Positions 49,338 through 57,592 are shown, counted from the stretch's first letter. The stretch: DNA of 64,000 nucleotides from Paractinoplanes durhamensis (GCF_016862175.1 NZ_BOML01000002.1:124001-188000), one strand, 5' to 3'. Notes: a model not told the origin generated them from the letters alone. Made by a program: numbers and translations.

Positions 49338-50555
49338 TCACGCTACACCGGCGAGGGCACTGGCCAGCGGGCCCGCGAAGTCGCCCTTGGCAGGGGCCTC
49401 CACGGCGGAAAGACCCAGCCAGCCGGCCAGCCGGTGCAGCTCGACCGCGAGCGCCGCGGCCGTCTCGTCCTGCTCGGCGGCGGGCTCCAGCCAGGCCGCC
49501 GGGATGCGCAGGACGCCGGCCTTGCGGTCGGCCTTGAGGTCGACCCGGGCCGCGAACCGGTCACCGAGCAGGAACGGCAGAACGTAGTAGCCGTAGAGCC
49601 GCTGCGGCGCCGGCACGTAGATCTCGATCCGGTAGTTGAGGTCGAACAGCCGCTCGGTGCGCTGCCGGAACCAGATCAGCGGGTCGAACGGGCTGACCAG
49701 GGTGGCGGCCCGGACCCAGCGCGGCATCTTGGCCTCGTGGTGCAGGTAGGTCGGTTGTTTCCAGCCCGGCACGGTCACCGGGGTGAGCACCCTGTCCTCC
49801 ATCAGCTCGGCGACCGCCTGCTTGAAGCCCTCGACCGGCAGCCGGAAGTAGTCGCGCAGGTCGGGCTCGGCGGCCACGCCCAGGGCCCGCGCGGACAGCT
49901 CGACCAGGGCGCGGATCGCATCCGGGTAGGCCGGGGTCGGCGCGTTGAGCACGGCGGCCGGCAGCACCCGCTCGGGCAGGTCGTAGCGGCGGGCGAACGA
50001 CGTCGAGCGCTCGGCCGCGGTCACCTGGCCGCTGAAGAACAGCCACTCCATCGCCTGCTTGACCACCGACCAGTTCCACCCCCAGTTGTCCTTGCTGCGG
50101 GGTGCGTCGTGCTCGATCTCGGCGGCGGTGATCGGCCCGCGGCCGCGCACCTCGTCGAGCACCCAGGACACCAGCTCGGGCTGCTCGCGCACGATGCGCA
50201 CCATGCCGCCCCAGGCGAAGTCGGCGGCCCGCTCCATCCGCCATCGGAACAGCGGCTGCAGGTCGGTGGTGATCAGCGAGGCCTCGTGCCCCCAGAACTC
50301 GAACAGCTCGCGGGGTTTGCGGTAGGCCGCCCGCTCCAGCAGGTCGACCGGATAGGGGCCGAGCCGGCTGTAGAGCGGCATGAAGTGGGCGCGCTGCAGC
50401 ACATTCACCGAATCCATCTGGATCAGGTGCAGCCGGCGCAGCACACGGCGCAGGTGGCGCATGTCGGTGGCGCCACCCGGCTTGGGGTCGGCGAAACCCT
50501 GGGCCGCCAGCGCGACGCGGCGGGCCTGGGCCAGGGAAAGCTGTTCGGGTGCCAT
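49338..50555 (-). CDS. ycaQ: AlkX/YcaQ-type DNA glycosylase (HTH_42 family)
   Basis: 405 aa. The N-terminal winged helix starts LSLAQARRVALAAQGF. The catalytic motif Q46-M-D48 (LIQMDSVNVLQRAH) is the Gln-x-Asp form of E. coli YcaQ/AlkX rather than the Gln-x-Gln of AlkZ. AlkX-type enzymes unhook DNA interstrand crosslinks and remove bulky N7 adducts. Other family blocks are LYSRLGPYPVDLLERAAY, WNWSVVKQAMEWLFFSGQV and YGYYVLPFLLGDRFAARVDLKADR. A damage-type promoter lies directly upstream, fitting a role in crosslink repair. Divergent from a GNAT gene. Confidence 0.9.
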   Translation of the reverse strand: MAPEQLSLAQARRVALAAQGFADPKPGGATDMRHLRRVLRRLHLIQMDSVNVLQRAHFMPLYSRLGPYPVDLLERAAYRKPRELFEFWGHEASLITTDLQPLFRWRMERAADFAWGGMVRIVREQPELVSWVLDEVRGRGPITAAEIEHDAPRSKDNWGWNWSVVKQAMEWLFFSGQVTAAERSTSFARRYDLPERVLPAAVLNAPTPAYPDAIRALVELSARALGVAAEPDLRDYFRLPVEGFKQAVAELMEDRVLTPVTVPGWKQPTYLHHEAKMPRWVRAATLVSPFDPLIWFRQRTERLFDLNYRIEIYVPAPQRLYGYYVLPFLLGDRFAARVDLKADRKAGVLRIPAAWLEPAAEQDETAAALAVELHRLAGWLGLSAVEAPAKGDFAGPLASALAGVA

Positions 50556-50563
50556 CGACGTGC

Positions 50564-50588
50564 ACGCTAGAGCAGGGGTACGACAAAA
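50564..50588 (-). promoter_or_regulatory. PafBC-type promoter of ycaQ
   Basis: On the minus strand TTTTGTCGTACCCC runs into TGCTC and then TAGCGT: TTGTC-N12-TAnnnT is met exactly (TTGTC at 50582-50586, TAGCGT at 50564-50569). Start of transcription is predicted near 50557, two bases before the ATG at 50555, so the message should be nearly leaderless. The element is shared with recA and lhr. Confidence 0.8.
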
Positions 50589-50595
50589 TTCACCG

Positions 50596-51114
50596 ATGAC
50601 TCTCCTCCGTCCGATCGTCGAGGCCGACTACACCGCCGTCGGCGAGGTGCACGTGCGCTCCTGGCAGGTGGGATACGCCGGGATCGTCCCGGCCGACCAC
50701 CTCGCCGCCCTCGATCCGGCGGTGGCCGCCGAGCGCCGCCGCACCGAGCCGCGGCCGGACGGCGCGCAGACCCTGGTGGCCGAGGAGGAGGACGGGCGCA
50801 TCGTCGGGTTCGCCAGCTTCGGCCCCTACCGCCAGGACGGTGTAATCGACCGGAACGCGGGCGAGCTCTACGCCATCTACGTGACTCCGGAGCAATGGGG
50901 ACGAGGCGTCGGCCGGCAATTGCTGACCGCGGCGCGGAATTCCCTCAAGGCAAGCGGTTACCCGGAAATGCGGCTCTGGGTCCTTGTCGAAAATGTGCGC
51001 GGCCGACAATTCTACGAACGGATGGACCTCGCGCCGGACGGTGCGGTCCAGACGTACACCCCGCGTGGGAGTACGGCAGAGCTGCCCGAGTTGCGGTACG
51101 CCACCCCTCTGTAG
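50596..51114 (+). CDS. GNAT family N-acetyltransferase
   Basis: 172 aa, ATG at 50596. GNAT elements: LRPIVEADYTAVGEVHVRSW, LYAIYVTPEQWGRGVGRQLL (acetyl-CoA loop) and NVRGRQFYERMDLAPDGAVQ. First gene of a three-gene plus-strand set (gaps 10 and 4 bp) with another GNAT and a DCC protein. Its promoter shares the 40-bp gap with the damage promoter of ycaQ. Substrate unknown. Confidence 0.85.
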   Translation: MTLLRPIVEADYTAVGEVHVRSWQVGYAGIVPADHLAALDPAVAAERRRTEPRPDGAQTLVAEEEDGRIVGFASFGPYRQDGVIDRNAGELYAIYVTPEQWGRGVGRQLLTAARNSLKASGYPEMRLWVLVENVRGRQFYERMDLAPDGAVQTYTPRGSTAELPELRYATPL

Positions 51115-51124
51115 GCTGCGCGTC

Positions 51125-51700
51125 ATGGCTCTCGGCTTTGTCCGCCCCGCGCGCCCCGACGACTCCGGCGACATCGCCCGCATCCAGCTCTCGACCTGGC
51201 GCACGGCATATCGTCGGATGTTCCCCGCACATATCCTGGCCAACCTGGACGAGGCCTACCTGGCCCGCGGCTGGGACGAGGCGATCCAGTCCGCACCATC
51301 AGCGCAGCACCGCGTGCTGATCGCGGTGGAGCAGGGCGAGTCCTCCTCCGAGGTGGTCGGTTTCGCCGCCTCCGGCCCCGCCGACGAGCAGGCGCTGGCC
51401 CCCGAGGAGCCACCGTTGCCGGTCGGCTACGCGGCGGTCACCGACATCCTGATCGAGCCGCGCTGGGGTCGCCGGGGGCACGGGAGTCGCCTGCTGGCGG
51501 CCGCGGTCGACCTGTGGCGGGAGGACGGCTTCGGCTACGCCGTCGCCTGGGCCTACGAGCAGGACCAGGCGATGCAGAAGTTCCTGACGACGGCCGGCTG
51601 GGAGCCGGACGGCGCCGGCCGCGCGCTCGACGTGGACGACATGCTCGTCCCCCAGCTGCGCTACCACGTGAACCTCAGCATCGAGGAAAGCGCAGAATAG
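51125..51700 (+). CDS. GNAT family N-acetyltransferase
   Basis: 191 aa, ATG at 51125. GFVRPARPDDSGDIARIQLS and VTDILIEPRWGRRGHGSRLL with the acetyl-CoA loop, and YEQDQAMQKFLTTAGWEPDG. Its N-terminal half resembles the preceding GNAT (both have the R-P-x-x-x-D and the STWRTAYRR/RSWQVGYAG segments), so the pair may come from an old duplication. A linker containing ASGPADEQALAPEEPP is longer than usual. Confidence 0.85.
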   Translation: MALGFVRPARPDDSGDIARIQLSTWRTAYRRMFPAHILANLDEAYLARGWDEAIQSAPSAQHRVLIAVEQGESSSEVVGFAASGPADEQALAPEEPPLPVGYAAVTDILIEPRWGRRGHGSRLLAAAVDLWREDGFGYAVAWAYEQDQAMQKFLTTAGWEPDGAGRALDVDDMLVPQLRYHVNLSIEESAE

Positions 51701-51704
51701 AAGC

Positions 51705-52100
51705 GTGACCCCGACCTTCGTCTACGACGGCGACTGCGCTTTCTGCACCACCTGCGCCGAGTTCATCGAACGCCGCATCCCCACCCGCGCCCGGGTGATC
51801 CCGTGGCAGTTCGCCGACCTCGACACCCTGGGCCTCTCCCAGGAGGAGTGCGAAGAGGCGGTCCAGTGGGTCGCGGATGGCGTCCACACCTCGGGCCCGG
51901 ACGCCATCGCCCTGCTCCTGCACGACGCGGGCCGGGCATGGCAACTGGCCGGCGGCGCTCTCCAGTTGGGCCCGGTCCGGCTGGCCGCCTGGCCGGCCTA
52001 CCGCTGGATCGCCGACCACCGCCACCTGCTCCCCGGCGGCACGGCGGCCTGCTCACTGCCGCAGGCTCAGCGGGACCTGCTCTTCGGAAAAACCGATTAA
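51705..52100 (+). CDS. Thiol-disulfide oxidoreductase of the DCC family (DUF393)
   Basis: 131 aa, GTG at 51705. It starts TPTFVYDGDCAFCTTCAEFI: the DxxCxxC signature (C12, C15) gives the DCC family its name, on a thioredoxin-like core. WQFADLDTLGLSQEE and AAWPAYRWIADHRHLLPG follow the family. It converges on a HTTM membrane gene 58 bp away; DCC and HTTM genes are often neighbours or fused, suggesting a membrane-linked redox pair. Confidence 0.88.
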   Translation: MTPTFVYDGDCAFCTTCAEFIERRIPTRARVIPWQFADLDTLGLSQEECEEAVQWVADGVHTSGPDAIALLLHDAGRAWQLAGGALQLGPVRLAAWPAYRWIADHRHLLPGGTAACSLPQAQRDLLFGKTD

Positions 52101-52112
52101 CCCCTTTTGAGT

Positions 52113-52135
52113 ACGCCGAGGACAAGTCCCGGCGT
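52113..52135. terminator. Hairpin between the DCC and HTTM genes
   Basis: ACGCCG-A-GGA-CAAG-TCC-CGGCGT forms a bulged 9-bp stem in the convergent 58-bp gap. Probably a shared terminator. Confidence 0.55.
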
Positions 52136-52158
52136 TCTCGGTCCCGCCGAGGTGCAGC

Positions 52159-53034
52159 TCACCCTCCCTGCGCCACCGCCGGGCGGTCCTGCATGGCCGG
52201 GCTCTCCGAAGGCGCGCGGCCCAGCAGGCGACGGGTCCAGACGATCGGGCGGACCCGCTCCAGCGGCAGGAAGCTGGTCATCGCGACCAGGTGCGGGGCG
52301 AACGAGATGGTGATGGTCGCGAACGTCATCACGTGGAACGAGTAGAAGAACGCCACGACCGCGCCGCGCCACCGCTGCGGCACCACGAAGATCAGCGGGC
52401 TGAGCAGCTCGAACGCCATGATCCCGAACTGCCCGGCGAGCAGCAGGCCGGGCACCACCGCGATCTGGTCGGCCAGCCAGGTGCCGCGCCGGACGATCGC
52501 CTGGGCCAGCACCGCGCTGGTCGGCCAGTCCGGCCCGCCGAACCGCAGCTTGGCCCACGCCGCCAGGAAGTACGTGCAGATCACCGCGATCTGGGTGACC
52601 CGCAGCGCCCAGCCACCGCCCTCGCTGAGCGTCCTGTCACCGTGCCGGGCACGCCCGATCGTCGGCAGGACCGCGAGCGCCACCAGCAGCCCGACCCGGT
52701 CGTGATCGACCTTGCCGTAGCTCATCGCGATGATCATCCACTCGAAGTAGAGCCCGAAGACCAGCCAGCCGAGCAGCCGCGACGCGCGCCCGGTGGCGGC
52801 GGCCAGGGCGACGGCGATCAGCACCCAGAACACGGTGTGCACGATCAGGGCGGTCGGCGTCGGCAGGTGCAGCAGCCGCCCGACCCGCAGGGGTTGATAG
52901 AGCTCGGCCGGGGTGTTCGCGTGCGACCGCACCCACGGCGTGAAGACGACCAGGTCAAGAGCGACGAAGAGGTAGACCAGCGTGCGGAACGCGGCGATCC
53001 GGCCCAGCGGCACCGGTGCGAAGAGCCACCTCAT
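52159..53034 (-). CDS. HTTM-domain membrane protein (vitamin K-dependent gamma-carboxylase-like)
   Basis: 291 aa from the ATG at 53034, which overlaps the upstream stop as ATGA; an ATG at 53046 also exists. About six to eight spans: AAFRTLVYLFVALDLVVFTP, ALIVHTVFWVLIAVALAAAT, WLVFGLYFEWMIIAMSYGKVDHD, VICTYFLAAWAKLRFGGPDW and SFHVMTFATITISFAPHL. This is the HTTM region of gamma-carboxylase-like proteins, without the lumenal domain. A DCC protein is encoded opposite and a small anchored protein upstream. Enzymatic role not shown. Confidence 0.85.
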   Translation of the reverse strand: MRWLFAPVPLGRIAAFRTLVYLFVALDLVVFTPWVRSHANTPAELYQPLRVGRLLHLPTPTALIVHTVFWVLIAVALAAATGRASRLLGWLVFGLYFEWMIIAMSYGKVDHDRVGLLVALAVLPTIGRARHGDRTLSEGGGWALRVTQIAVICTYFLAAWAKLRFGGPDWPTSAVLAQAIVRRGTWLADQIAVVPGLLLAGQFGIMAFELLSPLIFVVPQRWRGAVVAFFYSFHVMTFATITISFAPHLVAMTSFLPLERVRPIVWTRRLLGRAPSESPAMQDRPAVAQGG

Positions 53035-53468
53035 GGCCGGGTCCATTCGGCGATGACCTCGTCGCGGGACGTGCCGGTCGGCCGGGCGTGCTTGATGCCG
53101 ACCCAGCGCACCACGATCCGGACCGACTTCAGCGGTTCGGCGCCCGGCGAATGCTCGGCGTACGCGGCGGCGACCTCGGACAGGCGGGCCGGGGTCGCGA
53201 CGTACGCCTTCTCCTGTCCTTCGATCTCGGCGCGGCGGATGCCGCTGTTGCCCTCGGTGATCTGCACCGTGCGTCCCTGGACGTCGGTGCCCTCCACCCG
53301 GGTGTCCTTGGCGTCGCCGTTCGGGTCGGGCGCGGTGGAATACATCCGGAACGGCCCGAACGGAAAGTCGTCATCCACCCCGAACAGCGTGCCGCCGAGC
53401 AGCAGCACCCCGCAGATCACGGTGGCCGCGACCCGGATCGACCGGCCGCGCACGCTCAACTCGTTCAT
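53031..53468 (-). CDS. Small membrane-anchored protein upstream of the HTTM gene
   Basis: 145 aa. A signal anchor (RVAATVICGVLLLGGTLFGV, ~12-31) precedes an extracellular ~110-residue domain (FPFGPFRMYSTAPDPNG, DVQGRTVQITEGNSGIRRAEI). I do not know a named family. The FGPFRMYS segment resembles proteins often next to HTTM genes in actinobacteria (inference from memory of neighbourhoods). ATGA coupling with the HTTM gene indicates joint function. The sugar-transporter operon ends 35 bp upstream. Confidence 0.75.
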   Translation of the reverse strand: MNELSVRGRSIRVAATVICGVLLLGGTLFGVDDDFPFGPFRMYSTAPDPNGDAKDTRVEGTDVQGRTVQITEGNSGIRRAEIEGQEKAYVATPARLSEVAAAYAEHSPGAEPLKSVRIVVRWVGIKHARPTGTSRDEVIAEWTRP

Positions 53469-53503
53469 CGCAGGACAACCTACCGGGCAGCATCAAACCC
53501 AGG

Positions 53504-54334
53504 TCAGCCCCGCTCTGCGCCCTCGTTCGCGTCGCGCACGAAGTAACGCTGGAAGACCACGAAGATGATCGCGACCGGAATGGTGGCGAGCAGCGCGGCG
53601 CCCAGCTTGAGCGGATATTGGGTGCCCGCCCCGAGCGAGCCGCTGACCAGGTCGGCCAGGCCGCGCGGCAGGGTGAACAGGGCGGGGTCCTGGACCGCGA
53701 CCAGGGTGTGCGGGAACTCGTTCCACGAGCCCTGGAAGGCCAGGATGGTCAGGGTGATCAGGGCGGGCCGGGCGGTCGGCAGCACCACCGACCAGAACGT
53801 CCGGAACACGCCGGCGCCGTCGATCCGGGCCGCCTCCTCGACGCTGACCGGCACCGAGTCGAAGAACTGCTTCATGATGAAGATCCCGGCGGCGTCGGCG
53901 AGCAGCGGCACGATCAGGGCCGGATAGCTGTTGTACATCCCCAGCTGGTTGAGGACCAGGAACTTCGGGATCAGCAGCACCACCGGCGGCACCGCCATGA
54001 CGCCGAGCACCGCCGCGAAGAGCACCCGCCGGCCGCGGAACCGCAGCCGGGACAGGGCGTAGCCGGCCATCGAGTCGATCAGCACCCGGCCGATCGTGAC
54101 GACCACGGTGACCAGCACCGAGTTGGCCAGCCAGGTGGGAAACGCGGTGCCCGCGAAGATCCGTTCCATGGCGTCGGTGGTGAACGGATGGGCGATCGCC
54201 GACAGCGGGTTGGCCGCGGCGTCCGCCTCGGTCTTGAACGAGTTCGCGATCTGGATGACGAACGGGTACAGGAAGACCAGGGCGACGAAGATCAGGATCG
54301 AAAAACCGAGGAAACGGCTGATCAGCGTACGCAT
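53504..54334 (-). CDS. Sugar ABC transporter permease (MalG type)
   Basis: 276-aa inner membrane permease with six spans. The EAA motif is EEAARIDGAGVFRTFWSVVLP. A first span (GFSILIFVALVFLYPFVIQIANSF) and a periplasmic loop with NPLSAIAHPFTTDAMERIF fit the MalG class. The ATG overlaps the upstream permease stop by one base (TGATG). Last gene of the lacI-SBP-permease-permease operon. No ATPase is encoded here, so a shared ATPase such as MsiK is expected. Confidence 0.92.
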   Translation of the reverse strand: MRTLISRFLGFSILIFVALVFLYPFVIQIANSFKTEADAAANPLSAIAHPFTTDAMERIFAGTAFPTWLANSVLVTVVVTIGRVLIDSMAGYALSRLRFRGRRVLFAAVLGVMAVPPVVLLIPKFLVLNQLGMYNSYPALIVPLLADAAGIFIMKQFFDSVPVSVEEAARIDGAGVFRTFWSVVLPTARPALITLTILAFQGSWNEFPHTLVAVQDPALFTLPRGLADLVSGSLGAGTQYPLKLGAALLATIPVAIIFVVFQRYFVRDANEGAERG

Positions 54335-55326
54335 CAGGGGTTCCGCTCCCTCGTCGCCCAGCGCTGCCCGAGGGTGAGCAGCACGATGATCAGGAAGAGG
54401 ACGAACGAGATCGCCGCCCCGGAGCCGTAGTCGAAGTCGCGGAACGCCGTCCGGTAGGACAGGTAGGCCGGGGTGAGCGTGGTCTTGGCCGGATTGCCCT
54501 GGCTCATCACGTAGATCTGGTCGAAGACCTGCCAGGACCCGATCAGCCCGAGCGTGACCACCAGGAACATGGTCGGCCGCAGCTGCGGCAGGGTGATCCG
54601 GCGAAACCGCTGCCAGCGGTTCGCGCCGTCGATCATGCCGGCCTCGTCGAGCTGCCGCGGCAGGTTCTGCAGGGCGGCCAGGAACATCAGCATGAACGTG
54701 CCGGACGTGGTCCAGACGACCAGCGCGATGATCGCGCACATCGCCACGCTCGGCCCGGAGATCCAGTCCCACCAGCTCAGCCCGAGCACCGAGTGGTCGG
54801 CCAGGGCGGCCGGCGCCGAGTCGCCGAGCAGCAGGTGGAAGACGCCGCGCGGGTCGGAGAACCACTGCGGGCCGTGCACCCCGAGGGCGGACAGGATGGC
54901 GTTGATCGCGCCGCCGTTGGCGAACATGAACAGGAACACCACGCTGATCGCCACCGAGCTGGTCACCGACGGGAAGTAGAACGCGGTCCGGAAGAACCCG
55001 CGCCGCTTGTTGACGATCAGCGCCAGGCCGAGCGCCAGCGCGGTCTGCAGCGGCACCACGAAGAGCACGTAGTAGCCGTTGTTGCGGATGCTGGTCATGA
55101 AGTTGGTGCGGGACAGCCCGTCGTCGGCGATCAGACCGGTGTAGTTGTCCAGGCCGGCGAAGGGCACACCGGCGGTGAACGGGCTGCCCTGCCCGTTCCA
55201 CCTGGTCAGGCTCACCCACAGCGCCATCAGGATCGGCAGCACCAGGAAGAGCCCGAGGAGGAGCAGGGCGGGGGCGACGAACAGCCACCCCGCGCTCCGC
55301 TCGTTGCCGCGGATGCCGCCGGCCAT
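54334..55326 (-). CDS. Sugar ABC transporter permease (MalF type)
   Basis: 330 aa, ATG at 55326, directly after the binding protein stop (1 bp). Spans include WLFVAPALLLLGLFLVLPIL, VLFVVPLQTALALGLALIV and FMLMFLAALQNLP; the EAA loop is LDEAGMIDGANRWQRFRRIT. An insertion of about 45 residues around GPQWFSDPRGVFHLLLGDSA between spans makes it longer than most MalF-like actinobacterial permeases. It pairs with the MalG-type subunit. Substrate probably an oligosaccharide, given the adjacent glycosidase. Confidence 0.92.
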   Translation of the reverse strand: MAGGIRGNERSAGWLFVAPALLLLGLFLVLPILMALWVSLTRWNGQGSPFTAGVPFAGLDNYTGLIADDGLSRTNFMTSIRNNGYYVLFVVPLQTALALGLALIVNKRRGFFRTAFYFPSVTSSVAISVVFLFMFANGGAINAILSALGVHGPQWFSDPRGVFHLLLGDSAPAALADHSVLGLSWWDWISGPSVAMCAIIALVVWTTSGTFMLMFLAALQNLPRQLDEAGMIDGANRWQRFRRITLPQLRPTMFLVVTLGLIGSWQVFDQIYVMSQGNPAKTTLTPAYLSYRTAFRDFDYGSGAAISFVLFLIIVLLTLGQRWATRERNP

Positions 55327-55327
55327 C

Positions 55328-56554
55328 TCAGCCCCCGAGCGCCGTCTTGGCGTTCTTGTCGAAGCGCTGCAGGATCGCCTTGGGGTCGCCGGTCGCGAGG
55401 CCCTGCAGCGCGGCGTCCAGGTCGGCGAGGACGCTGTCCATCTTGGGGGCGTTGACCGGCCCCTGGGCGTACTGCGCGCCGGCGATGAAGGCCGCGTCGT
55501 CCGGGTACTGCTGCTGGTAGGTGGCCTGCGCATCGGTGCGGGACGGCATCACGCCGAACCCCTTGGCGAACGCCATCTGCTGGTCGGCGGTGGTCATCGC
55601 GGTGACGAACGCGGCCGCCTGCTCCTTGAACTTGCTCTTGGCGGCGATCCCCCAGCACTGGGTGAAGGAGAGGGTTCCCTTGCCCTTGGGACCGGCGGGC
55701 AGCTCTTTCACGACGTACTTGACAGTCGGGAAGTCAGAGCTGAGCGCGCCCTTGATCCAGTTGCCCTCGATGGTCATCGCGGCCTTGCCCTTGCCGAAGG
55801 CCTCGCCCGCCCAGCCGGCGTCGAGCGCCTTGGGATATTTCGCCAGCCCGTCCCTGAGCAGCGACTGGAGGTAGGTGAGGGCCTGCTCGTTCGGCGGAGT
55901 GTCGGCGGTGGCCTGCTTGCCGTCGGCGCTGACCCACCAGCCGCCGGCCTGCACGAGGAACGCGCCGATCCGGTCCCGGGTGTCACCGATTGCGAGCGGG
56001 GTCACGCCGGACGCCTTGAGCTTGCGGGCCACCGCGGTGAGCTGGTCCCAGCTGGTCGGATAGTCGGCGTCGGTGAGCCCGGCCTTCGTCCACAGGTCGG
56101 TGTTGATCTCCAGAGCGAGGGTGGAGGCGTCCTTGGGAACGCAGTAGAGCTTGCCCTGGTAGGTGAACGACTCATTCAGCCGGGGAAGAAAGGCATCACC
56201 CTTGGCGTACGCGTCGAGCGCGCCCACGCTCGCGTAGTCGGCGAACCGCGCGGCGTCCACGTAGAACACGTCTGGCGGGGTGCTGCCGGCGAGCGCCTGC
56301 CCGAGCTGCTGCACGATGTCCTGCGCCGGGGTGACGGTGGCGGTGTTGCCGCTCGACGTCGCCCAGCCGGCGGCCGCGTCCTTGGCCGCCTTGGTCTCGG
56401 CGTCGCCGGACGACGCGATCATGATCTGCAGGCTGGCCGGCCCACTGCTCTGCTGGGTCTTCGAGCCGTTGTCGTCGAAGCCGCTGCCGCAACCGGCGGC
56501 GACGAGGGATGCCGAGGCGATGGCGGCGAGGGCCGCCTTACGCAGGGGGGTCAT
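55328..56554 (-). CDS. Extracellular sugar-binding lipoprotein (SBP family 1)
   Basis: 408 aa, ATG at 56554 with AAGGAG upstream. Lipoprotein signal with lipobox VAAG-C22, followed by GSGFDDNGS. SBP family 1 hallmarks: DVFYVDAARFADYASVGAL, GKLYCVPKDASTLALEINTDLW, SWDQLTAVARKLKASGVTPL and GKAAMTIEGNWIKGAL. The start is 2 bp after the LacI stop, so it is read from the regulator message. It delivers a carbohydrate to the two permeases. Confidence 0.93.
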   Translation of the reverse strand: MTPLRKAALAAIASASLVAAGCGSGFDDNGSKTQQSSGPASLQIMIASSGDAETKAAKDAAAGWATSSGNTATVTPAQDIVQQLGQALAGSTPPDVFYVDAARFADYASVGALDAYAKGDAFLPRLNESFTYQGKLYCVPKDASTLALEINTDLWTKAGLTDADYPTSWDQLTAVARKLKASGVTPLAIGDTRDRIGAFLVQAGGWWVSADGKQATADTPPNEQALTYLQSLLRDGLAKYPKALDAGWAGEAFGKGKAAMTIEGNWIKGALSSDFPTVKYVVKELPAGPKGKGTLSFTQCWGIAAKSKFKEQAAAFVTAMTTADQQMAFAKGFGVMPSRTDAQATYQQQYPDDAAFIAGAQYAQGPVNAPKMDSVLADLDAALQGLATGDPKAILQRFDKNAKTALGG

Positions 56555-56556
56555 GC

Positions 56557-57528
56557 CTATCTCCTTCGGGGAGGGCGCACCACCAAGGACGGGGGGAGCA
56601 ACAGCTGGGTGGGGGTGGCCGGCGCGCGGCCGTCGAGCAACTCGGTGAGCATGTCCATGCATCGGGCCGCGGCCTCGGTGAGCGGCTGGCTCACGCTGGT
56701 GAGGCCGATCGCGGCGGCGACCGCGGTGTCGTCGAAGCCGATCACCGCGCAGTCGGGGCGGGCGCGCAGGGCGCCGAGCGCGAGCGAGTCGCTCGCACAG
56801 ACCACCGCGGTGATCGCCGAATCGAAGCGAGCGGCGGCGTCCGCGCCGGCGTCGACTCCGTCGACGGCCGCCACCGCGGAGAGGGTCAGGCCGGCGTCGG
56901 TCATTGTCGATTCCCAGCCGGTACGCCGGGAATCGCCCACGCCCGAGCCGGCCGGCCAGCCGAGGAAGCCGATCCGCCGGTGCCCGGCCTCGATCAGGTG
57001 CCGGGTGGCGGCCGCGGTGCCGGCCGCGTTGTCCACATCGACCCACGAATGGGTGTCCGGGGCGCCCCACGGCCGGCCGAAGGTGACAAACGGGACGTCA
57101 CGGGCGGCCAGCCAGCTGGTGCGCGGGTCGCCGTGATGGGTGCTGGTCAGCACGAACCCGTCGAGGTCGTGCGCGGTGAGCAGGTCGTCGTAGGTGGCGA
57201 TCTCGTGGTCGTCGTCGGCCGCCGTGTAGAGCATCACCCGATAGCCGGCGAGGGTGGCCGCGTCGGTGAGCCCGTGCAGGAAGCGGTCGAGGACCGAGCC
57301 GTTGATGCCGTCGCTGCCCGGCTCGATGCGCACCGCGATGAGCCGGGACCGGCCGGTGCGCATCTGCCGGGCGGCCTGGTTGACCCGGTAGCCGAGGGAG
57401 GTGATGGCCTCGCGGACGCGCTCGCGGGTCTCGGCGCGCACCACCTCGGGGGTGTTGATCACGTTGGACACGGTCTGGCGGGACACACCGGCCCGCTCGG
57501 CGACCGTGGCGATCGTGACCTTTTCCAC
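56557..57528 (-). CDS. LacI-family transcriptional regulator
   Basis: 323 aa, GTG at 57528 with AGGGAG upstream. Helix-turn-helix and hinge: VTIATVAERAGVSRQTVSNVINTPEVVRAETRERV (in parts, residues 4-38) and RVNQAARQMRTGRS. The effector domain is periplasmic-binding-protein-like (LDGFVLTSTH, GHRRIGFLGWPAGSG, VCASDSLALGAL). It heads the sugar-importer operon and faces a glycosidase gene. Two palindromes with half-site GATCAA in the gap are probable operators, giving autoregulation and control of the glycosidase. Confidence 0.92.
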   Translation of the reverse strand: MEKVTIATVAERAGVSRQTVSNVINTPEVVRAETRERVREAITSLGYRVNQAARQMRTGRSRLIAVRIEPGSDGINGSVLDRFLHGLTDAATLAGYRVMLYTAADDDHEIATYDDLLTAHDLDGFVLTSTHHGDPRTSWLAARDVPFVTFGRPWGAPDTHSWVDVDNAAGTAAATRHLIEAGHRRIGFLGWPAGSGVGDSRRTGWESTMTDAGLTLSAVAAVDGVDAGADAAARFDSAITAVVCASDSLALGALRARPDCAVIGFDDTAVAAAIGLTSVSQPLTEAAARCMDMLTELLDGRAPATPTQLLLPPSLVVRPPRRR

Positions 57529-57550
57529 CGATATCTCCCTTATCTGACTC

Positions 57551-57592
57551 TTGAACGATCAAATTCTGGTCTGGCACTATTGGATCGATCAA
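57551..57592. promoter_or_regulatory. Two LacI-type operators, 30 bp apart
   Basis: TTGAACGATCAA (57551-57562) and TGGATCGATCAA (57581-57592) share the right half GATCAA and differ slightly on the left; the ideal palindrome would be TTGATCGATCAA with central CG as in LacI/GalR operators. Centres are exactly 30 bp apart, about three helical turns, in the 140-bp gap between lacI and the glycosidase gene. Confidence 0.8.

Noticed and set aside
50582..51714. Extended frames giving longer N-termini to the two GNAT proteins
   Set aside because: The extra residues come from the opposite-strand ycaQ gene or the preceding GNAT and lack similarity to the fold.
53504..55288. A single 594-residue minus-strand open frame covering both sugar permeases
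   Set aside because: Only its C-terminal half is the MalG-type protein; the first half is the wrong frame of the MalF-type gene, which is intact in its own frame.
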